64,000 nucleotides of DNA from Olsenella sp. oral taxon 807 (GTDB lineage: Bacteria > Actinomycetota > Coriobacteriia > Coriobacteriales > Atopobiaceae): the NCBI RefSeq assembly GCF_001189515.2, contig NZ_CP012069.2:992001-1056000 (forward strand). Reading direction: 5' to 3'. Numbering within the stretch: the stretch's first letter is position 1; the number at the start of each line of letters is the position of its first letter. Both the position numbers and the translations under genes were made by a program. The notes under the pieces were generated by a model that was not told the origin of the DNA, searched no databases, and worked only from the letters and a program-made list of their open reading frames with translations. Shown here one piece after another: positions 1 to 10,300 of this stretch.

Positions 1-2
1 AC

Positions 3-635
3 AGATGCGTCTTGGAAATCATTAGCGAGCTCTATGATAAGGCTGGGCAGGTTGAGCGTGAATTCAATGCGCTGAAGAGTGATGTGTCGCTTGCCACGAG
101 TAAGGTGGATCCCAATCTTGATAACTTCTATGGGAAGATAGTAAATTCCTTCTGCATATCTGGAGGGCTGCAAGAAGTGCAGCAACTTGTTTTTACCTCT
201 GATGGTGATCGGAAGACGATGATCGAGGCTATTCGTACAAAAGGACTGAAAAATCTCTTTTCCTATGCGATCGATAGACAGAACATATTCAGTCTCGGGT
301 TTATGGATGAACTTACGCTGCGTATGGCAGACGGTAAGGCCCAGGCTGCTGCGCAAACTGTCATCGGGGCTGATCTTGTTAAGAACATCTCTGGTCAAGT
401 CGCCTACCGCTCAATATTTCCACTTTCTAGCCAGCAGGTCGAAGCCTATCTCCTGCACGTTGACACTAACGCGGTGGGCATTGATCGGGCCAGCTCATCT
501 GGCAAGCTTTACTCGTATTTGAATAAGCGCGCCATCCCCAACGGCACAAGTCGCGTTTTCTTGAACATCGGTCGGCGGGACAGCGCTAGCTCGCTGTGGT
601 TCTACGCGCTGGATACCCAGCATCTTCGAGGGTAG
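3..635 (+). CDS. C-terminal part of an unknown protein (operon gene 1, cut by window edge)
   Basis: The reading frame is open to the left edge. The first possible start, a TTG at 12, has no Shine-Dalgarno sequence, so the gene very probably begins upstream. The visible 210 or so residues are soluble and mixed alpha/beta, with a charged helical start (LYDKAGQVEREFNALKSD) and no membrane segment or motif I recognise. The stop at 633-635 lies 8 bases before the ATG of the next gene, so it belongs to the same operon as the GTPase and tubulin-like genes downstream. Base composition is lower in GC than from 3 kb onwards, as for the next two genes. Function unknown. Confidence 0.6.
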   Translation, partial: RCVLEIISELYDKAGQVEREFNALKSDVSLATSKVDPNLDNFYGKIVNSFCISGGLQEVQQLVFTSDGDRKTMIEAIRTKGLKNLFSYAIDRQNIFSLGFMDELTLRMADGKAQAAAQTVIGADLVKNISGQVAYRSIFPLSSQQVEAYLLHVDTNAVGIDRASSSGKLYSYLNKRAIPNGTSRVFLNIGRRDSASSLWFYALDTQHLRG

Positions 636-643
636 GGAGCGCC

Positions 644-1348
644 ATGAAGGTTAGGATCTTACCGAGCTCAAACCAGCATTACGTGGGCAATATGCAGCAA
701 TCCTCAGGCTCTCTTACATGGGACTCCGCTGGCATTGACTGGACTTTGATGGTGCGCGGTGCCTATGGTGAACCCATAAACATCGATGACGCTATCGTGA
801 GGCAGTTGCAAATCCGGGGTGCCAGTCTTGTAAATGGTCCTGATGGACCCGTCAAATTGTCTGACGGGCGCAGCATCGTCCTGCTACGCTTCAACCCTAT
901 GATGGGCGGTATTAATGCCTACAGCTATTCAAATTCCCATGCGCACTATGCCATCTTTGGCTGTGTCTATGAGAGTGAAAGTGACATGCTGACTGTCTAC
1001 GAGCCCGATTCTTTTGCAGTCACTCAGTGTGACGTGCCCGGTACGGTGAAAGTGTGTATCAAGAAGCAATGGGAAAGACAGCGGCATTGGCTCCCCTTTT
1101 GCAGCAAAGACGTCTTCCTTGGTTATAGCGTAAGCATCGAGTATGACGGCAAGCTATCTGATGGTGAGGATTGGGGTCTGCAGTACGAGTTTTCTCCCAT
1201 TGGCTCGTCTGGTAAGTCATTTTGCTACCCCATCGTGTCAAAAATGGTAGGGGCGAAGCTCTTGGTCCGTGCCTCGCCAGGGCAGGAGCCTCCCAAGATA
1301 AAGAGCAGCAAGAAAGGCTATGTGGTCGAAGTAACTGCTGACTTATAG
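644..1348 (+). CDS. Unknown 234-aa protein (operon gene 2)
   Basis: I place the start at the ATG at 644, preceded by GGGAG, rather than at the GTG at 596 inside the upstream gene. The product is 234 aa, rich in aromatic and beta-prone stretches, without a signal peptide or membrane helix. A Gly/Ser-rich centre (MMGGINAYSYSNSHAHY) and a basic C-terminus (KIKSSKKGYVVEV) suggest an all-beta domain. I recognise no family. It sits between gene 1 and the zinc-ribbon GTPase gene, 43 bases before the latter's ATG, so its role is presumably within the GTPase/tubulin-like machine. Function not assigned. Confidence 0.65.
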   Translation: MKVRILPSSNQHYVGNMQQSSGSLTWDSAGIDWTLMVRGAYGEPINIDDAIVRQLQIRGASLVNGPDGPVKLSDGRSIVLLRFNPMMGGINAYSYSNSHAHYAIFGCVYESESDMLTVYEPDSFAVTQCDVPGTVKVCIKKQWERQRHWLPFCSKDVFLGYSVSIEYDGKLSDGEDWGLQYEFSPIGSSGKSFCYPIVSKMVGAKLLVRASPGQEPPKIKSSKKGYVVEVTADL

Positions 1349-1391
1349 GCATAGGCTGCCAGTCGGCGTAAGTGGGTCGAAGGGGATCGCT

Positions 1392-3011
1392 ATGGGAGAC
1401 AAGGATGCAGGCAAAAATATTACCTGCCCATTTTGCTTCAAGACGTTCAAGGATTGGCAAGTCCACTTTCGTATGGAGGTACGAGAGGATAACCCGCTCT
1501 TTGAGCCTCAGAAGGACCAGAAATATGAGGACTTTTGGAGCGAGTATGGAGGAACAACCGAGTATGGGGAGTCTGATGAGGTGCCTCCGTACTTTCACCG
1601 TGTGTATGATCCTTGTGACCCCGGCCATAAGAATGCGTTCATCAAGGAGGATCCTCAGGCTGATCCCCCGCGCACCGTACTTGTACGTGATGTGGACGGC
1701 ATGGTGATTGGGGCGCGAGATAGCTTTGGTAAAGTGACCAGGGAGCGGGTCTGTCCTCACTGTCATAACTTACTACCGGGGGCTTACGGGCGCAAACCCG
1801 TCAAATTCATATCGTTCATTGGCATAACGGGCGCAGGGAAGACAGTGTACCTTTCGCAACTATGCAGGTTCATGCCAGCTCAGTTAGGAGCCTACGGCGT
1901 CTCGGTGATGCCAACAAGTCAATACGCAAATGATTATATGAATAAAAACAAGGTCGTGATGGGGGAAAAGTTACCGGATAGTACTAACCCCAAGCGACTG
2001 CTGCAACCACTTTGCTTTGACTTCACGTTTTCGGATCCAGATGGAAAGCAGCACACGCAGACGTTTGTGTTTTACGATATTGGGGGCGAGAACCTAGAGG
2101 AGAAAGAGGGAGAAAAGCTTGCGGCCCAAGCACAGAAGTTTGGTAGATTTATTCTACATTCTGATGCGCTTATCCTCCTAATTAATCCGGTGCAGTTTAC
2201 TGGTATGAATAGGGATGCTATCGCCAAGGACGATGAAGAATCCAAGGGCAATGATGAACCCTTGAACCCTGCCACAGCGCTAACGGTTATTTACAATCTT
2301 TTTAATCAAGGCCTGAATCCTGATGCTCTCAAGAATATACCCCTAGCTGTCTGCATCTCGCAGGCTGATAAACCGCTAAATGGCATGGATTCGGCTTGTC
2401 AGTATATCGCCGAGGGTGAGAGCCTATCGGGCATGCGAGGTGCTCCAATACCAGGCTCCGGTGCCTTGGTGTTTAACGCGGCTGACTACAACCACTGGCA
2501 AACGTACATTGATAGCTTCGTAAACTTGCTCAAATCTGGAGCAAACGAACTGGGGACAAAACTTAACAATGGCTACGAATGCTATAACTACTTCATGATC
2601 GAGTCAATTGGCGTGCCACTCGAGAAAAAGTCTGAGTCGAGTGGCACTGTCTATCAGGTACCAAGCAAGCAGCCAGTGCCCAAGCGCATCATAGAACCCA
2701 TCCTCTGGATATTAACGATACTCTCGATTGACGGCAGCGGAAGGCCAGCTGTGGCCGTTGAGGGAAAAATCAATGAGCCCAAGGGATGGAGATGCCCGTC
2801 CTGCAATAAGTGGTGTAGCGACACCGTGACCTTCTGCCCCAAGTGTGGGGTGAACAAAAAAGGCGAATGGCGCTGTCGCAAGTGCAAAAGGCTCAACCCT
2901 CGCTCTGCAGAGTGGTGCGAGAGTCTGTGCTGTAACACGAATCGCTCCGGTGGATCCAGAGGCTTTTTCGCGGGACTTTTCAGTCGTATCTCGCGTGGGC
3001 GTGGGGCGTAG
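1392..3011 (+). CDS. Zinc-ribbon P-loop GTPase (double-GTPase-like)
   Basis: A 539-aa cytosolic GTPase flanked by zinc ribbons. The N-terminus has CPFC and, about 120 residues on, CPHC, which could form one split ribbon. The P-loop is GITGAGKT with Lys150. A switch/Walker B motif reads YDIGGE and a G4-like motif reads SQADK in place of NKxD. The C-terminal 80 residues carry two more CxxC ribbons (CPSC...CPKC and CRKC...CESLC), then a basic tail. The DxGGE motif plus ribbons recalls the GTPases described next to GAP1 proteins in bacterial conflict systems (Pfam DO-GTPase families). That family call is from memory. The next gene is GAP1-like, which supports it. Start ATG at 1392. Confidence 0.8.
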   Translation: MGDKDAGKNITCPFCFKTFKDWQVHFRMEVREDNPLFEPQKDQKYEDFWSEYGGTTEYGESDEVPPYFHRVYDPCDPGHKNAFIKEDPQADPPRTVLVRDVDGMVIGARDSFGKVTRERVCPHCHNLLPGAYGRKPVKFISFIGITGAGKTVYLSQLCRFMPAQLGAYGVSVMPTSQYANDYMNKNKVVMGEKLPDSTNPKRLLQPLCFDFTFSDPDGKQHTQTFVFYDIGGENLEEKEGEKLAAQAQKFGRFILHSDALILLINPVQFTGMNRDAIAKDDEESKGNDEPLNPATALTVIYNLFNQGLNPDALKNIPLAVCISQADKPLNGMDSACQYIAEGESLSGMRGAPIPGSGALVFNAADYNHWQTYIDSFVNLLKSGANELGTKLNNGYECYNYFMIESIGVPLEKKSESSGTVYQVPSKQPVPKRIIEPILWILTILSIDGSGRPAVAVEGKINEPKGWRCPSCNKWCSDTVTFCPKCGVNKKGEWRCRKCKRLNPRSAEWCESLCCNTNRSGGSRGFFAGLFSRISRGRGA

Positions 3012-3043
3012 CCGACGGCATGGTGAGCGGAGGTGTCTGACAG

Positions 3044-5602
3044 GTGGACTACCAACAACTTTGTTACGCGCGGGTAGGTTGTCAAGGCGTAGGCTCTGGT
3101 TGGCAGGTGCTGAACGTCTCGCCGGGCGTCTCGGCGCTCGCGAGGTCGGTGTATCCGCGCCTGCAATCGGGAAACGCCAATACCTCGGCAGACGTCCCTT
3201 CCGAGGAGGGGCAGCTGCCTCAGGTGCTCGAGCTTCGCTCGGAGGGCGAGCTCGTGTTTCTTACGATGGTCACCTATGGGGTGGCTGATGAGCTGGGGCG
3301 CCCCTCGTCCTTTTCCCACGGCCTCGTGTTTGGGCGCGACGAGTTCGAGCGGGACCCGCAGCTGGCCCTTCGTGTGAGGCGCACGAGCTTTGGGCACACC
3401 CTGGAAGATACCCTGCCCGAGAGGCTGCGGGTGTCCCTTGCCGAGCCGATGGGCCTCGCTTTGGCGCGAGAGACGTGCGGTCTGGACCTTACGGGCCATG
3501 GGAGTCTCCTTTTGTGCGTGTGTGAGGCGCTCGGCCTTGACGGAAGGTTGGGCAGGCCGTTTCGGATCCTGTGCGACTGTGAGCCTCGGACGATCCACGC
3601 AGTCCTTACCTGCATCTACCAGTCCATTCCCTATGGGTTGCGCGGGCGGGTCTCGTTCAGCACGTTTCAGACCAATGGAGGGCTGCCCGTTGACGTCGTG
3701 TTTTCCAAGGACGACCAGGGTCGCGGCTTCGACCTGGCCAGAGGCGCGATGCGAGGGGGCAAACCGCGCGAGACCAGCGTCGCAGGTCCCGAAAGACGGC
3801 TTCCCGCGTTTGCCGCGCACGTCCTGAGGACGGAGGTCAGCGAGGGGGAGCTCTCTCGATACCTCGGGGCGCTCGAGGACGAGGTCCAGACCTTCTGCGA
3901 TCCCAACGAGGCCTCCGTTTTCGCGTACGAGGCGGCGTACGATAGGCTTGTGAAGAGTGGCGTCATCGAGCGCCTTGAGTCCTATGAGCGCCCACTCGAT
4001 CCAGAGTCGATCGTGAGGCGGCTCCTATGCTCCATGGGCCTGCCGAAGTCCGAGGACGCATCGCGCCGTGCCGAGCGGGACGGGCTTGTGTCCGGTGCCC
4101 TGCGAGACGTCGTCGAGCATAGCGTGGCCTTGGATGACTGGGTGTATGATGAGGTGGCGAGGGAGGCTGAGGACTCCAAGCTCGACTCGCTCGAGGATGC
4201 GCGCTTTGACTATGACACCTCTGTGAGGTTCGCAGGCAAGACCCCAGAGGAGGGTGCCGCCTATCTGGCACAGGAGTACCCGGACGCTGCGTCTCGCTCG
4301 ACGGCCGAGTTCCTGAGGCTGCGCTTTGCCCTAGCAGGCAGGCCCGCGTCGAAAGACGTCTTGATACGCTATTATGAGAGGCTTGCTGATAAGCTGCAGG
4401 GGCCGGGCGGACCTTCGCTAGATGACATCAGGTCGTTTCATGACGAGACGGCCATACTCGAGGACTCGTGCATCGACGAGCGCGTCGCCGCGCTCTGCGA
4501 GGCGCATGCGGTGGCCCGGGTGGTGCCAGACGGCGACCCGGTCGAGCTGGACAAGGCCATAAAGGCGCTCTTCTCCCAGGTCGAGCTATCTGAGGACGCA
4601 AAGGCCCGCATACGAGGCGCGGTTGCCGTGGCATACTGGCGCAGCTTCAGCTTCAAGGCCTTCAACTTCAGGTGGAAGACGTACAAGAACAGCGTAGTGA
4701 ACCAAGAGGATGTCTGCAAAGGACAGCAGGAGTACCTTGCAGCACTGCTTGCGTCTCGAGTTGGTCAATACATTATTAGAACCCAGTACGAGCTTCTCGC
4801 GAGATCATACCGGGTGCTTGAGAGGGCGCTCGAGAGGCTGGAGGGCGAGAAGAGCGAGGCCCTTAGGGAGCGCCTTGCCGCGTACCTGAGGAAGTGGGCA
4901 CGCGCGGGAGCGCATCCGCAAGACTTTGACACCTTGTGCCGGGTAGCCCAGGCCATCTGTAACCCTAGTGAAGGCGCGAAGGCGCCGCAGGTGTCCTCGA
5001 CATCTCCCCGAGGATCTGACGTCCAGGCCGTCTGTGACCCCGGCGACAATGCGAAGGCGTATGCGTACATGCTCGAGAGCGGCATGCTTCCAGACGACCC
5101 CGCTGCACTTAGGGCCATGCTGGACCACTCGAGGGTACTGCGGGAGGACGGGGAGCGTAAATGCTTGCTGGAGCAATGCAAGCGCATGTCCAGGCAGCGA
5201 CGATCGCCCGTCTCCAAGCATGCGAAAGACGTCGCCCGCGCGCTGCGCTCCCACGAGAGGGAGTCTCGAAGGTCTCGGAAACCAAGGCATGCGGAACCCG
5301 TCTTGAGGCACGGGGCGCGGCGTGAGGGGCGCGATGTCCCGGCCAACGCGGGACCTGGCACTCTTGCGCGCTTGTTTGGGTTCGGGGGAAGAGGAGATCG
5401 CGAGCCTCATCGCGAAGATATCGGGACACGGGGCTTCGAGCCCCCAGAGGGTGAGGACCTGACCGCACGCAGGCTCAACGGGCTCATAAAGCCAACAGAG
5501 GTGCAGGGGGCAACGGGAGGGTCGTCTGACCGTGTCGGCTCTTCCGGGAGCCATTCGATCAAAGGTTCGAGGAAGCAGGGTAGCCGAGATGGGAAACGAT
5601 GA
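3044..5602 (+). CDS. GTPase-associated protein 1 (GAP1)-like protein
   Basis: An 852-aa protein starting at GTG 3044, 33 bases after the GTPase stop. The N-terminus (QQLCYARVGCQGVGSGWQV, then SFSHGLVFGRDE) matches what I recall of the GAP1 N-terminal domain, a partner of conflict-system GTPases. The middle is helical and acidic. From about residue 620 it becomes low-complexity, Arg/Ser/Gly-rich and probably disordered. No catalytic motif is obvious. The likely role is a regulator or scaffold for the GTPase encoded just upstream. Its 3' end overlaps the next gene by 14 bases, which indicates coupled translation. From this gene on, GC rises clearly above the first 3 kb. Confidence 0.7.
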   Translation: MDYQQLCYARVGCQGVGSGWQVLNVSPGVSALARSVYPRLQSGNANTSADVPSEEGQLPQVLELRSEGELVFLTMVTYGVADELGRPSSFSHGLVFGRDEFERDPQLALRVRRTSFGHTLEDTLPERLRVSLAEPMGLALARETCGLDLTGHGSLLLCVCEALGLDGRLGRPFRILCDCEPRTIHAVLTCIYQSIPYGLRGRVSFSTFQTNGGLPVDVVFSKDDQGRGFDLARGAMRGGKPRETSVAGPERRLPAFAAHVLRTEVSEGELSRYLGALEDEVQTFCDPNEASVFAYEAAYDRLVKSGVIERLESYERPLDPESIVRRLLCSMGLPKSEDASRRAERDGLVSGALRDVVEHSVALDDWVYDEVAREAEDSKLDSLEDARFDYDTSVRFAGKTPEEGAAYLAQEYPDAASRSTAEFLRLRFALAGRPASKDVLIRYYERLADKLQGPGGPSLDDIRSFHDETAILEDSCIDERVAALCEAHAVARVVPDGDPVELDKAIKALFSQVELSEDAKARIRGAVAVAYWRSFSFKAFNFRWKTYKNSVVNQEDVCKGQQEYLAALLASRVGQYIIRTQYELLARSYRVLERALERLEGEKSEALRERLAAYLRKWARAGAHPQDFDTLCRVAQAICNPSEGAKAPQVSSTSPRGSDVQAVCDPGDNAKAYAYMLESGMLPDDPAALRAMLDHSRVLREDGERKCLLEQCKRMSRQRRSPVSKHAKDVARALRSHERESRRSRKPRHAEPVLRHGARREGRDVPANAGPGTLARLFGFGGRGDREPHREDIGTRGFEPPEGEDLTARRLNGLIKPTEVQGATGGSSDRVGSSGSHSIKGSRKQGSRDGKR

Positions 5603-6743
5603 GATGACCGCTGGCCTCGATACCGGCAAAGACAGCCTTATCAGCGTGATGTATGCGCCACACCTTGCCTACGTCACACGTGGCAAGACGGTCGCCTCTC
5701 CTGGCGGCGAGCGTCGGCTCGTGGATGCCGTGCCGCGAGCCGGTCATCCCGCGCAGATCGGGGCGCCCCTTGCCAAAGAACGTCTCTTCCTCGTCCCGAT
5801 AGACTCCCTGTTTCACATCCCGCGTGTCTCACCAGGGGAGGGCATGACACCCATGCGCAGGGAGCGACGCGAGATCCTGCAGCACTGGAACAGCATCATC
5901 ATCTACCCCAAGGAGCGCTCGGACTGGTGGCTGCGCGGCGTGCCGGAGCACCCGCTGCGGTCCCACTTCGACTGGCCCGTCGACGTGGCAATGACGACCG
6001 ACAGGGAGCGGAGCTTCCTCGTCTTTCCACTCGCGTCTGACGCCGGACGACTCCGCCCGCTCTCGGAGCTGATGGTGAACCTGGACGATGGTCGCCCGCC
6101 CCTCGAGTTCGGCCAGGAGATCGCCGACCATCGCGACCTGCGCATCGCGCTGGCACGATCGCTGGTGGAGGCTTGGGGGCAGCTTCGTTCCTGTGGCTAT
6201 TGCTACGGCTGCTATGACAGCTCGAACATCTTCTACGACCCCAAGGCGAAGGAGGTGAGGTTCGGCTTCAGCATGGCGACGCGTTACCTGCCTGACGGCG
6301 ATGCCGAGTCCCCCTCGCCGATTGCCGTAAGCAAGGGCGCGAGGGAGAGCCTCATGTTCGACTACATCGATCCCGTCTCCTACGGACCGATACGGGAGGC
6401 CGTAGACCATGGGGAGCAGCCCAGTGCGATCCTCTCGCGGACGGATGACTTCGTCATGTGGGCCATGGCGTTTCGCCTGCTGGTGGGCAGGCTACCCTTC
6501 TATGGTCCCAGCGCGCTGACCGTGCCAAACACGAGCGGGGAGGATCATCTCAGGTGGATAGACCAATACCAGAAGAACGCGGTTTTCATCTTCGACTCGA
6601 CCGATGACTCAAACCAGGTTGGTGGGAGGGACGGCTTCGCGGGTGAGGAGGTATTCAGGGAGAACTGGGAGGCGATACCTGATGACCTGCGCGACGAGAT
6701 GTTCGATCGCTTTGATAGCGGTGGCACGGCGGCGGCAAGCTGA
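5589..6743 (+). CDS. Protein-kinase-fold-like protein (possible pseudokinase)
   Basis: A 384-aa cytosolic protein. The start is the ATG at 5589, inside the end of the GAP1-like gene. Residues about 200-240 (LRSCGYCYGCYDSSNIFYD, then VRFGFSM) resemble a kinase catalytic loop and DFG region (HxxGxxHGDLxxxNI, then DFG), but the catalytic Asp is not in place. Later, DDFVMWAMAFRLLVGRLPFYG strongly resembles kinase subdomain IX-X (DIWSLGxxLxxLLTGxxPF). No clear glycine-rich loop is visible at the N-terminus. I infer a divergent or inactive kinase fold acting inside this machine. An unrelated alpha/beta protein remains possible. Confidence 0.5.
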   Translation: MGNDEMTAGLDTGKDSLISVMYAPHLAYVTRGKTVASPGGERRLVDAVPRAGHPAQIGAPLAKERLFLVPIDSLFHIPRVSPGEGMTPMRRERREILQHWNSIIIYPKERSDWWLRGVPEHPLRSHFDWPVDVAMTTDRERSFLVFPLASDAGRLRPLSELMVNLDDGRPPLEFGQEIADHRDLRIALARSLVEAWGQLRSCGYCYGCYDSSNIFYDPKAKEVRFGFSMATRYLPDGDAESPSPIAVSKGARESLMFDYIDPVSYGPIREAVDHGEQPSAILSRTDDFVMWAMAFRLLVGRLPFYGPSALTVPNTSGEDHLRWIDQYQKNAVFIFDSTDDSNQVGGRDGFAGEEVFRENWEAIPDDLRDEMFDRFDSGGTAAAS

Positions 6744-6844
6744 GGAGTCGCGATTTGTCGCCGCACGTCCTTGGAGCCTGCCCTGTTGGCGAGGCTGCCT
6801 CGGTGGACATGAGCAGGAGAGACGGAAAGTTGGGAGGTTAAGGC

Positions 6845-7285
6845 ATGGGTTTATCTGATCTTTTTAAGAGGCAGCATCTGATACTCGTCATGTCCTTTGA
6901 CTGCGATGACAGCGGCCATATTTCGATGAGCCCCATTTCTCATATCGAGAACTGCCCGAGTCTCATCAAACCCGATGGACAGGTAGACACTGTCAATGCG
7001 TTCGGAATAATGAAGGTGACATTGTTCACTGTTGAGAGAGCAAGAGCTTGTAAGGAATTTGCGCTCTGGATTGGGGAGATGCCCAAGAAAGGCTCTTCTC
7101 CGATCTTCTATGACTGCATCAAGGTAAAGGACTTGGATTTCTCAGTGCCCGGAAAGATAAGGGGTCAGTTTGCTCACATAGATTTTAGGAATGTCAATGA
7201 CTCATCCGGACATCACAGCGGCATGGTTTTCAAGGTTCCGGTTCCTGATCGCAGTTTCAGTGTAAAGCTCAATTACGATTGGTAA
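6845..7285 (+). CDS. Unknown 146-aa protein in the tubulin-like operon
   Basis: A 146-aa protein from the ATG at 6845, with a weak GGGAGG just upstream of AAGGC. It is lower in GC than its neighbours. It begins MGLSDLFKRQHLILVMSF and reads as a small beta-rich domain (IRGQFAHIDFRNVNDSSG), with no membrane segment or catalytic motif I can name. It ends 17 bases before the ATG of the first tubulin-like gene. That position suggests an adaptor, or a protein of the same complex. No family recognised. Confidence 0.6.
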   Translation: MGLSDLFKRQHLILVMSFDCDDSGHISMSPISHIENCPSLIKPDGQVDTVNAFGIMKVTLFTVERARACKEFALWIGEMPKKGSSPIFYDCIKVKDLDFSVPGKIRGQFAHIDFRNVNDSSGHHSGMVFKVPVPDRSFSVKLNYDW

Positions 7286-7302
7286 TCCTAGGGAGGTTGG
7301 CC

Positions 7303-10300
7303 ATGCCCAAGAACTCATTTCATTCCTTTTGGGGCGGGATCACAGACGAGGTGTGGCAGTGCGCTCAGGACGATTTTGCCGCCCTCGCCATCGGCCTCGG
7401 GGGCACGGGCATCGACTGCCTGCGAACCCTTAAGAAGAGGGTTTATGAGCGCCTGCGGCCGGACAACCCCGGTGACGCGGTGCCCCGCTACGACCACATC
7501 AAGTTCCTGGCAGTGGACTCGGACGCCGTGGGCATGAAGAAGGTGGCAGATTCGTCCGGGCATGCTCCCTACAAGCTTGATATGGGCACGGAGTTCTTTG
7601 ATGTCTCGTGCGCGAACAATCTCTCGGGGGTATTTGGGAGAAATCGAGTCAATCTAGCGAGGGACCCCGCGTACCGCGAGTGGCTCCAGTTCGATGACCT
7701 CAATATGGTGGGCACGGCCACCGATGGGGCGGGTGGCGTCCGCCAGGTGGGCCGCTTCCTGCTGGTGAGGAGGGCCTCCGAGTTCGTGTCGACAGTTCAT
7801 GACATGGTCACCGAGGCGATGGAGGATGCGAACGACAACAAACGCAAGGTGTACGTACACATCTTCTCCGGCCTGGGTGGCGGCACGGGCTCCGGGGCCT
7901 TCCTCGACGCGTGCTACCTCGTCCGGGAGGCGCTGAGAAGGGCGGGCGTCCAAGACTGCATGCTCATGGGCTACCTCTTCCTGCCCGACGTGAACCTCGC
8001 CAACACAGCCATCCCCCCCAATGTGAGGAAGTACATAGGGCACAACGGCTACGCGGCGATGCAGGAGCTGGACTACTGCATGGGCTTCGGGAGAAACGGC
8101 GACGCCTGGCGCCAGGCCTACCCCGGCCTGGGAGAGGTCCGCTGTGAGGCGCAGCCCGTAGATTTCTGTCACCTCGTGGGCGGGAAGACGTCGCAGGGCG
8201 TGCCCCTCCCCGACGCGTACGGCCACGCGATAAGCGTCGTGGCGGACTGCGTGACTGACACGCTCGTCAGGCCTGCGAGTCCTTCGTACAGCCTTGAGTC
8301 TCTCCTCAGTAATGTGGAGACCATCAGGAGCTCTATGAGGGGTATGCAGGACGCCGGCGCCTGCTACGACTACCTCGTCTTGGGGGCCTCGTGCGCCGTC
8401 GTGCCGTACGGCAGGATCATGACCTACCTCGCCTCGGGCCTCTTCCAGAGGCCCGAGGGGCTCGGCATGCGCGGCAGGGTCCCGACGGAGGAGGAGGTGG
8501 AGCGGTTCCAAGAGGACGTGGGCCTCACGCATGACGCCCTGCTGCGGGAGCTGCGGAGGGGCGTTGGGGTCGACCCCGGCCACTACAACGCGATGCCGGC
8601 CGGTGCGCAAAAGAAAAGCCCGAACGTGGAGGATCACTACATGAAGCTCGAGGCCGCTGCGAGGGGCGCCCTCGGCCGGAACCTCGCGGACCTCTCGAGG
8701 GGCGTCCCGGGCCACGTCCGGACCAAGCTGCCCACCGACGGCAGGGCCCAGGCCGTGATGGCCAAGGTGGTGAACGCCGTCCTCGACGCCATGGTTGACC
8801 CCGAGCGCGGCCCCTGGTACGCCTCAGCGCTCGTGCGCTCCGCCAAGGGCACCGACCTGCTCGCGGCGGCCTGGGGCATTCGGGCCGAGGCGGAGCGGAG
8901 GCGCGACCACGAGGCGGCCCAGGATGAGGAGGGAATGCCCATCTGGGACGACTTCGCCAGGGCGCGAGATGAGTTCTTTAGCTGCTCGTTCCCACCCTTT
9001 CTGAAGGGGAAGTACGACGCCTTCGTCGAGGCGATCCGCGTGCTGACCTTCTGCCACATCAGGAGGGACTCGTACGAGGCGCTCGCGAAGCTCGCAGGGA
9101 TGCTGGGGAGGCAGCTCACCGACCTCGCGGACGAGCTCACCGACCCCTTCGAGAGGGTCATGGAGGGGCTTATCGACACCTTCGGCGCGAACTGGTCCTA
9201 CCTCAAAGCCTTTGTGGACGGCGCGAGCACCTACGAGCAGCCGATAGTCACGATGGGTCAGATCGCCCCCGTGCTCGACGGGGAAATCAAGAAATGTGAC
9301 GTCGGCAAGGTCACCCAAGGGCTGCTCGACGCCCTGCTGGGCGAGGGGGGCAGGGCCGCCTGGGGGCCCGGGGGCGACGACGCGCCCTTGGCGCGCCTGG
9401 TCTCGCGCTACTTTGCGGGGACGTTCAGGGGACCTCTGAGGTCGCTGGAGGGCTACCTGGAGGACAGGTACGGCATACGCAATGACCCGAAGCTGCTCGC
9501 CAAGCGGGTGCAGGACGACCTCCTGAAGAAGATGGACAGGCGGGCCGAGGTGCTCTTCGACACCGGCTGGAGGTACGACCTGCCGGACGACGGCCCCGCC
9601 CTCTGCTGCGTCACGGTGCCGCAGGGCTCCCCCGTGGTCGCGAACGCGGCTGCGGGGTATGTGGCTGCCCAGGGCGCCGGCTACAGCGTGCGCATGACCT
9701 CCGCGACCGACCGCGTGAGCTTCCTCAGGCTCAAGTTCGGCGTCTCCCTGTGGGGCTACGCCGGCCTCGCGCGCTGCGAGGCCGGCTACGAGCCCGCGCC
9801 CGGCAGGCACCTCTACGAGAGGGCCGTGTGCGTGGAGGGCGTCTCGGATCCCGCCGAGGTCGAGGCGTCCCGCGACTGGAGAGAGCTGCCCTCGCCCACG
9901 CCCAGGAGCAAGATGGGCCAGGGCACCGACCCCGAGGTGCGCCGCCGCGCCGACGAGGCGGCGGGCGTCCTCGACGAGGCCCTGCGTGAGGGCATCGTCG
10001 TCAGGGGGATAGGCGAGTACACAATACGCACCATCTCGGACGGCTTCATGCGGGGCGTCCGAGATAAGTACGATGCGGCGGCGAAGGGGCTGCCGGCCGA
10101 CGACAGGCTCAAGGTGCAGGACGAGCTGCGGGCCATGGATGCCAACCGTGCGTATGACCCCAAGAAGCACGTCCTCTCCGACATGATGAGACCCCAGAAC
10201 CCCAAGGCCGAGAGGACGATCTGCGCCGACTTCCTGGCCAAGGCTCCGGTGCTCGTCGAGATCGTGCGGAGGGAGCTCGAGAAGTGTCGCGAGATAGCGA

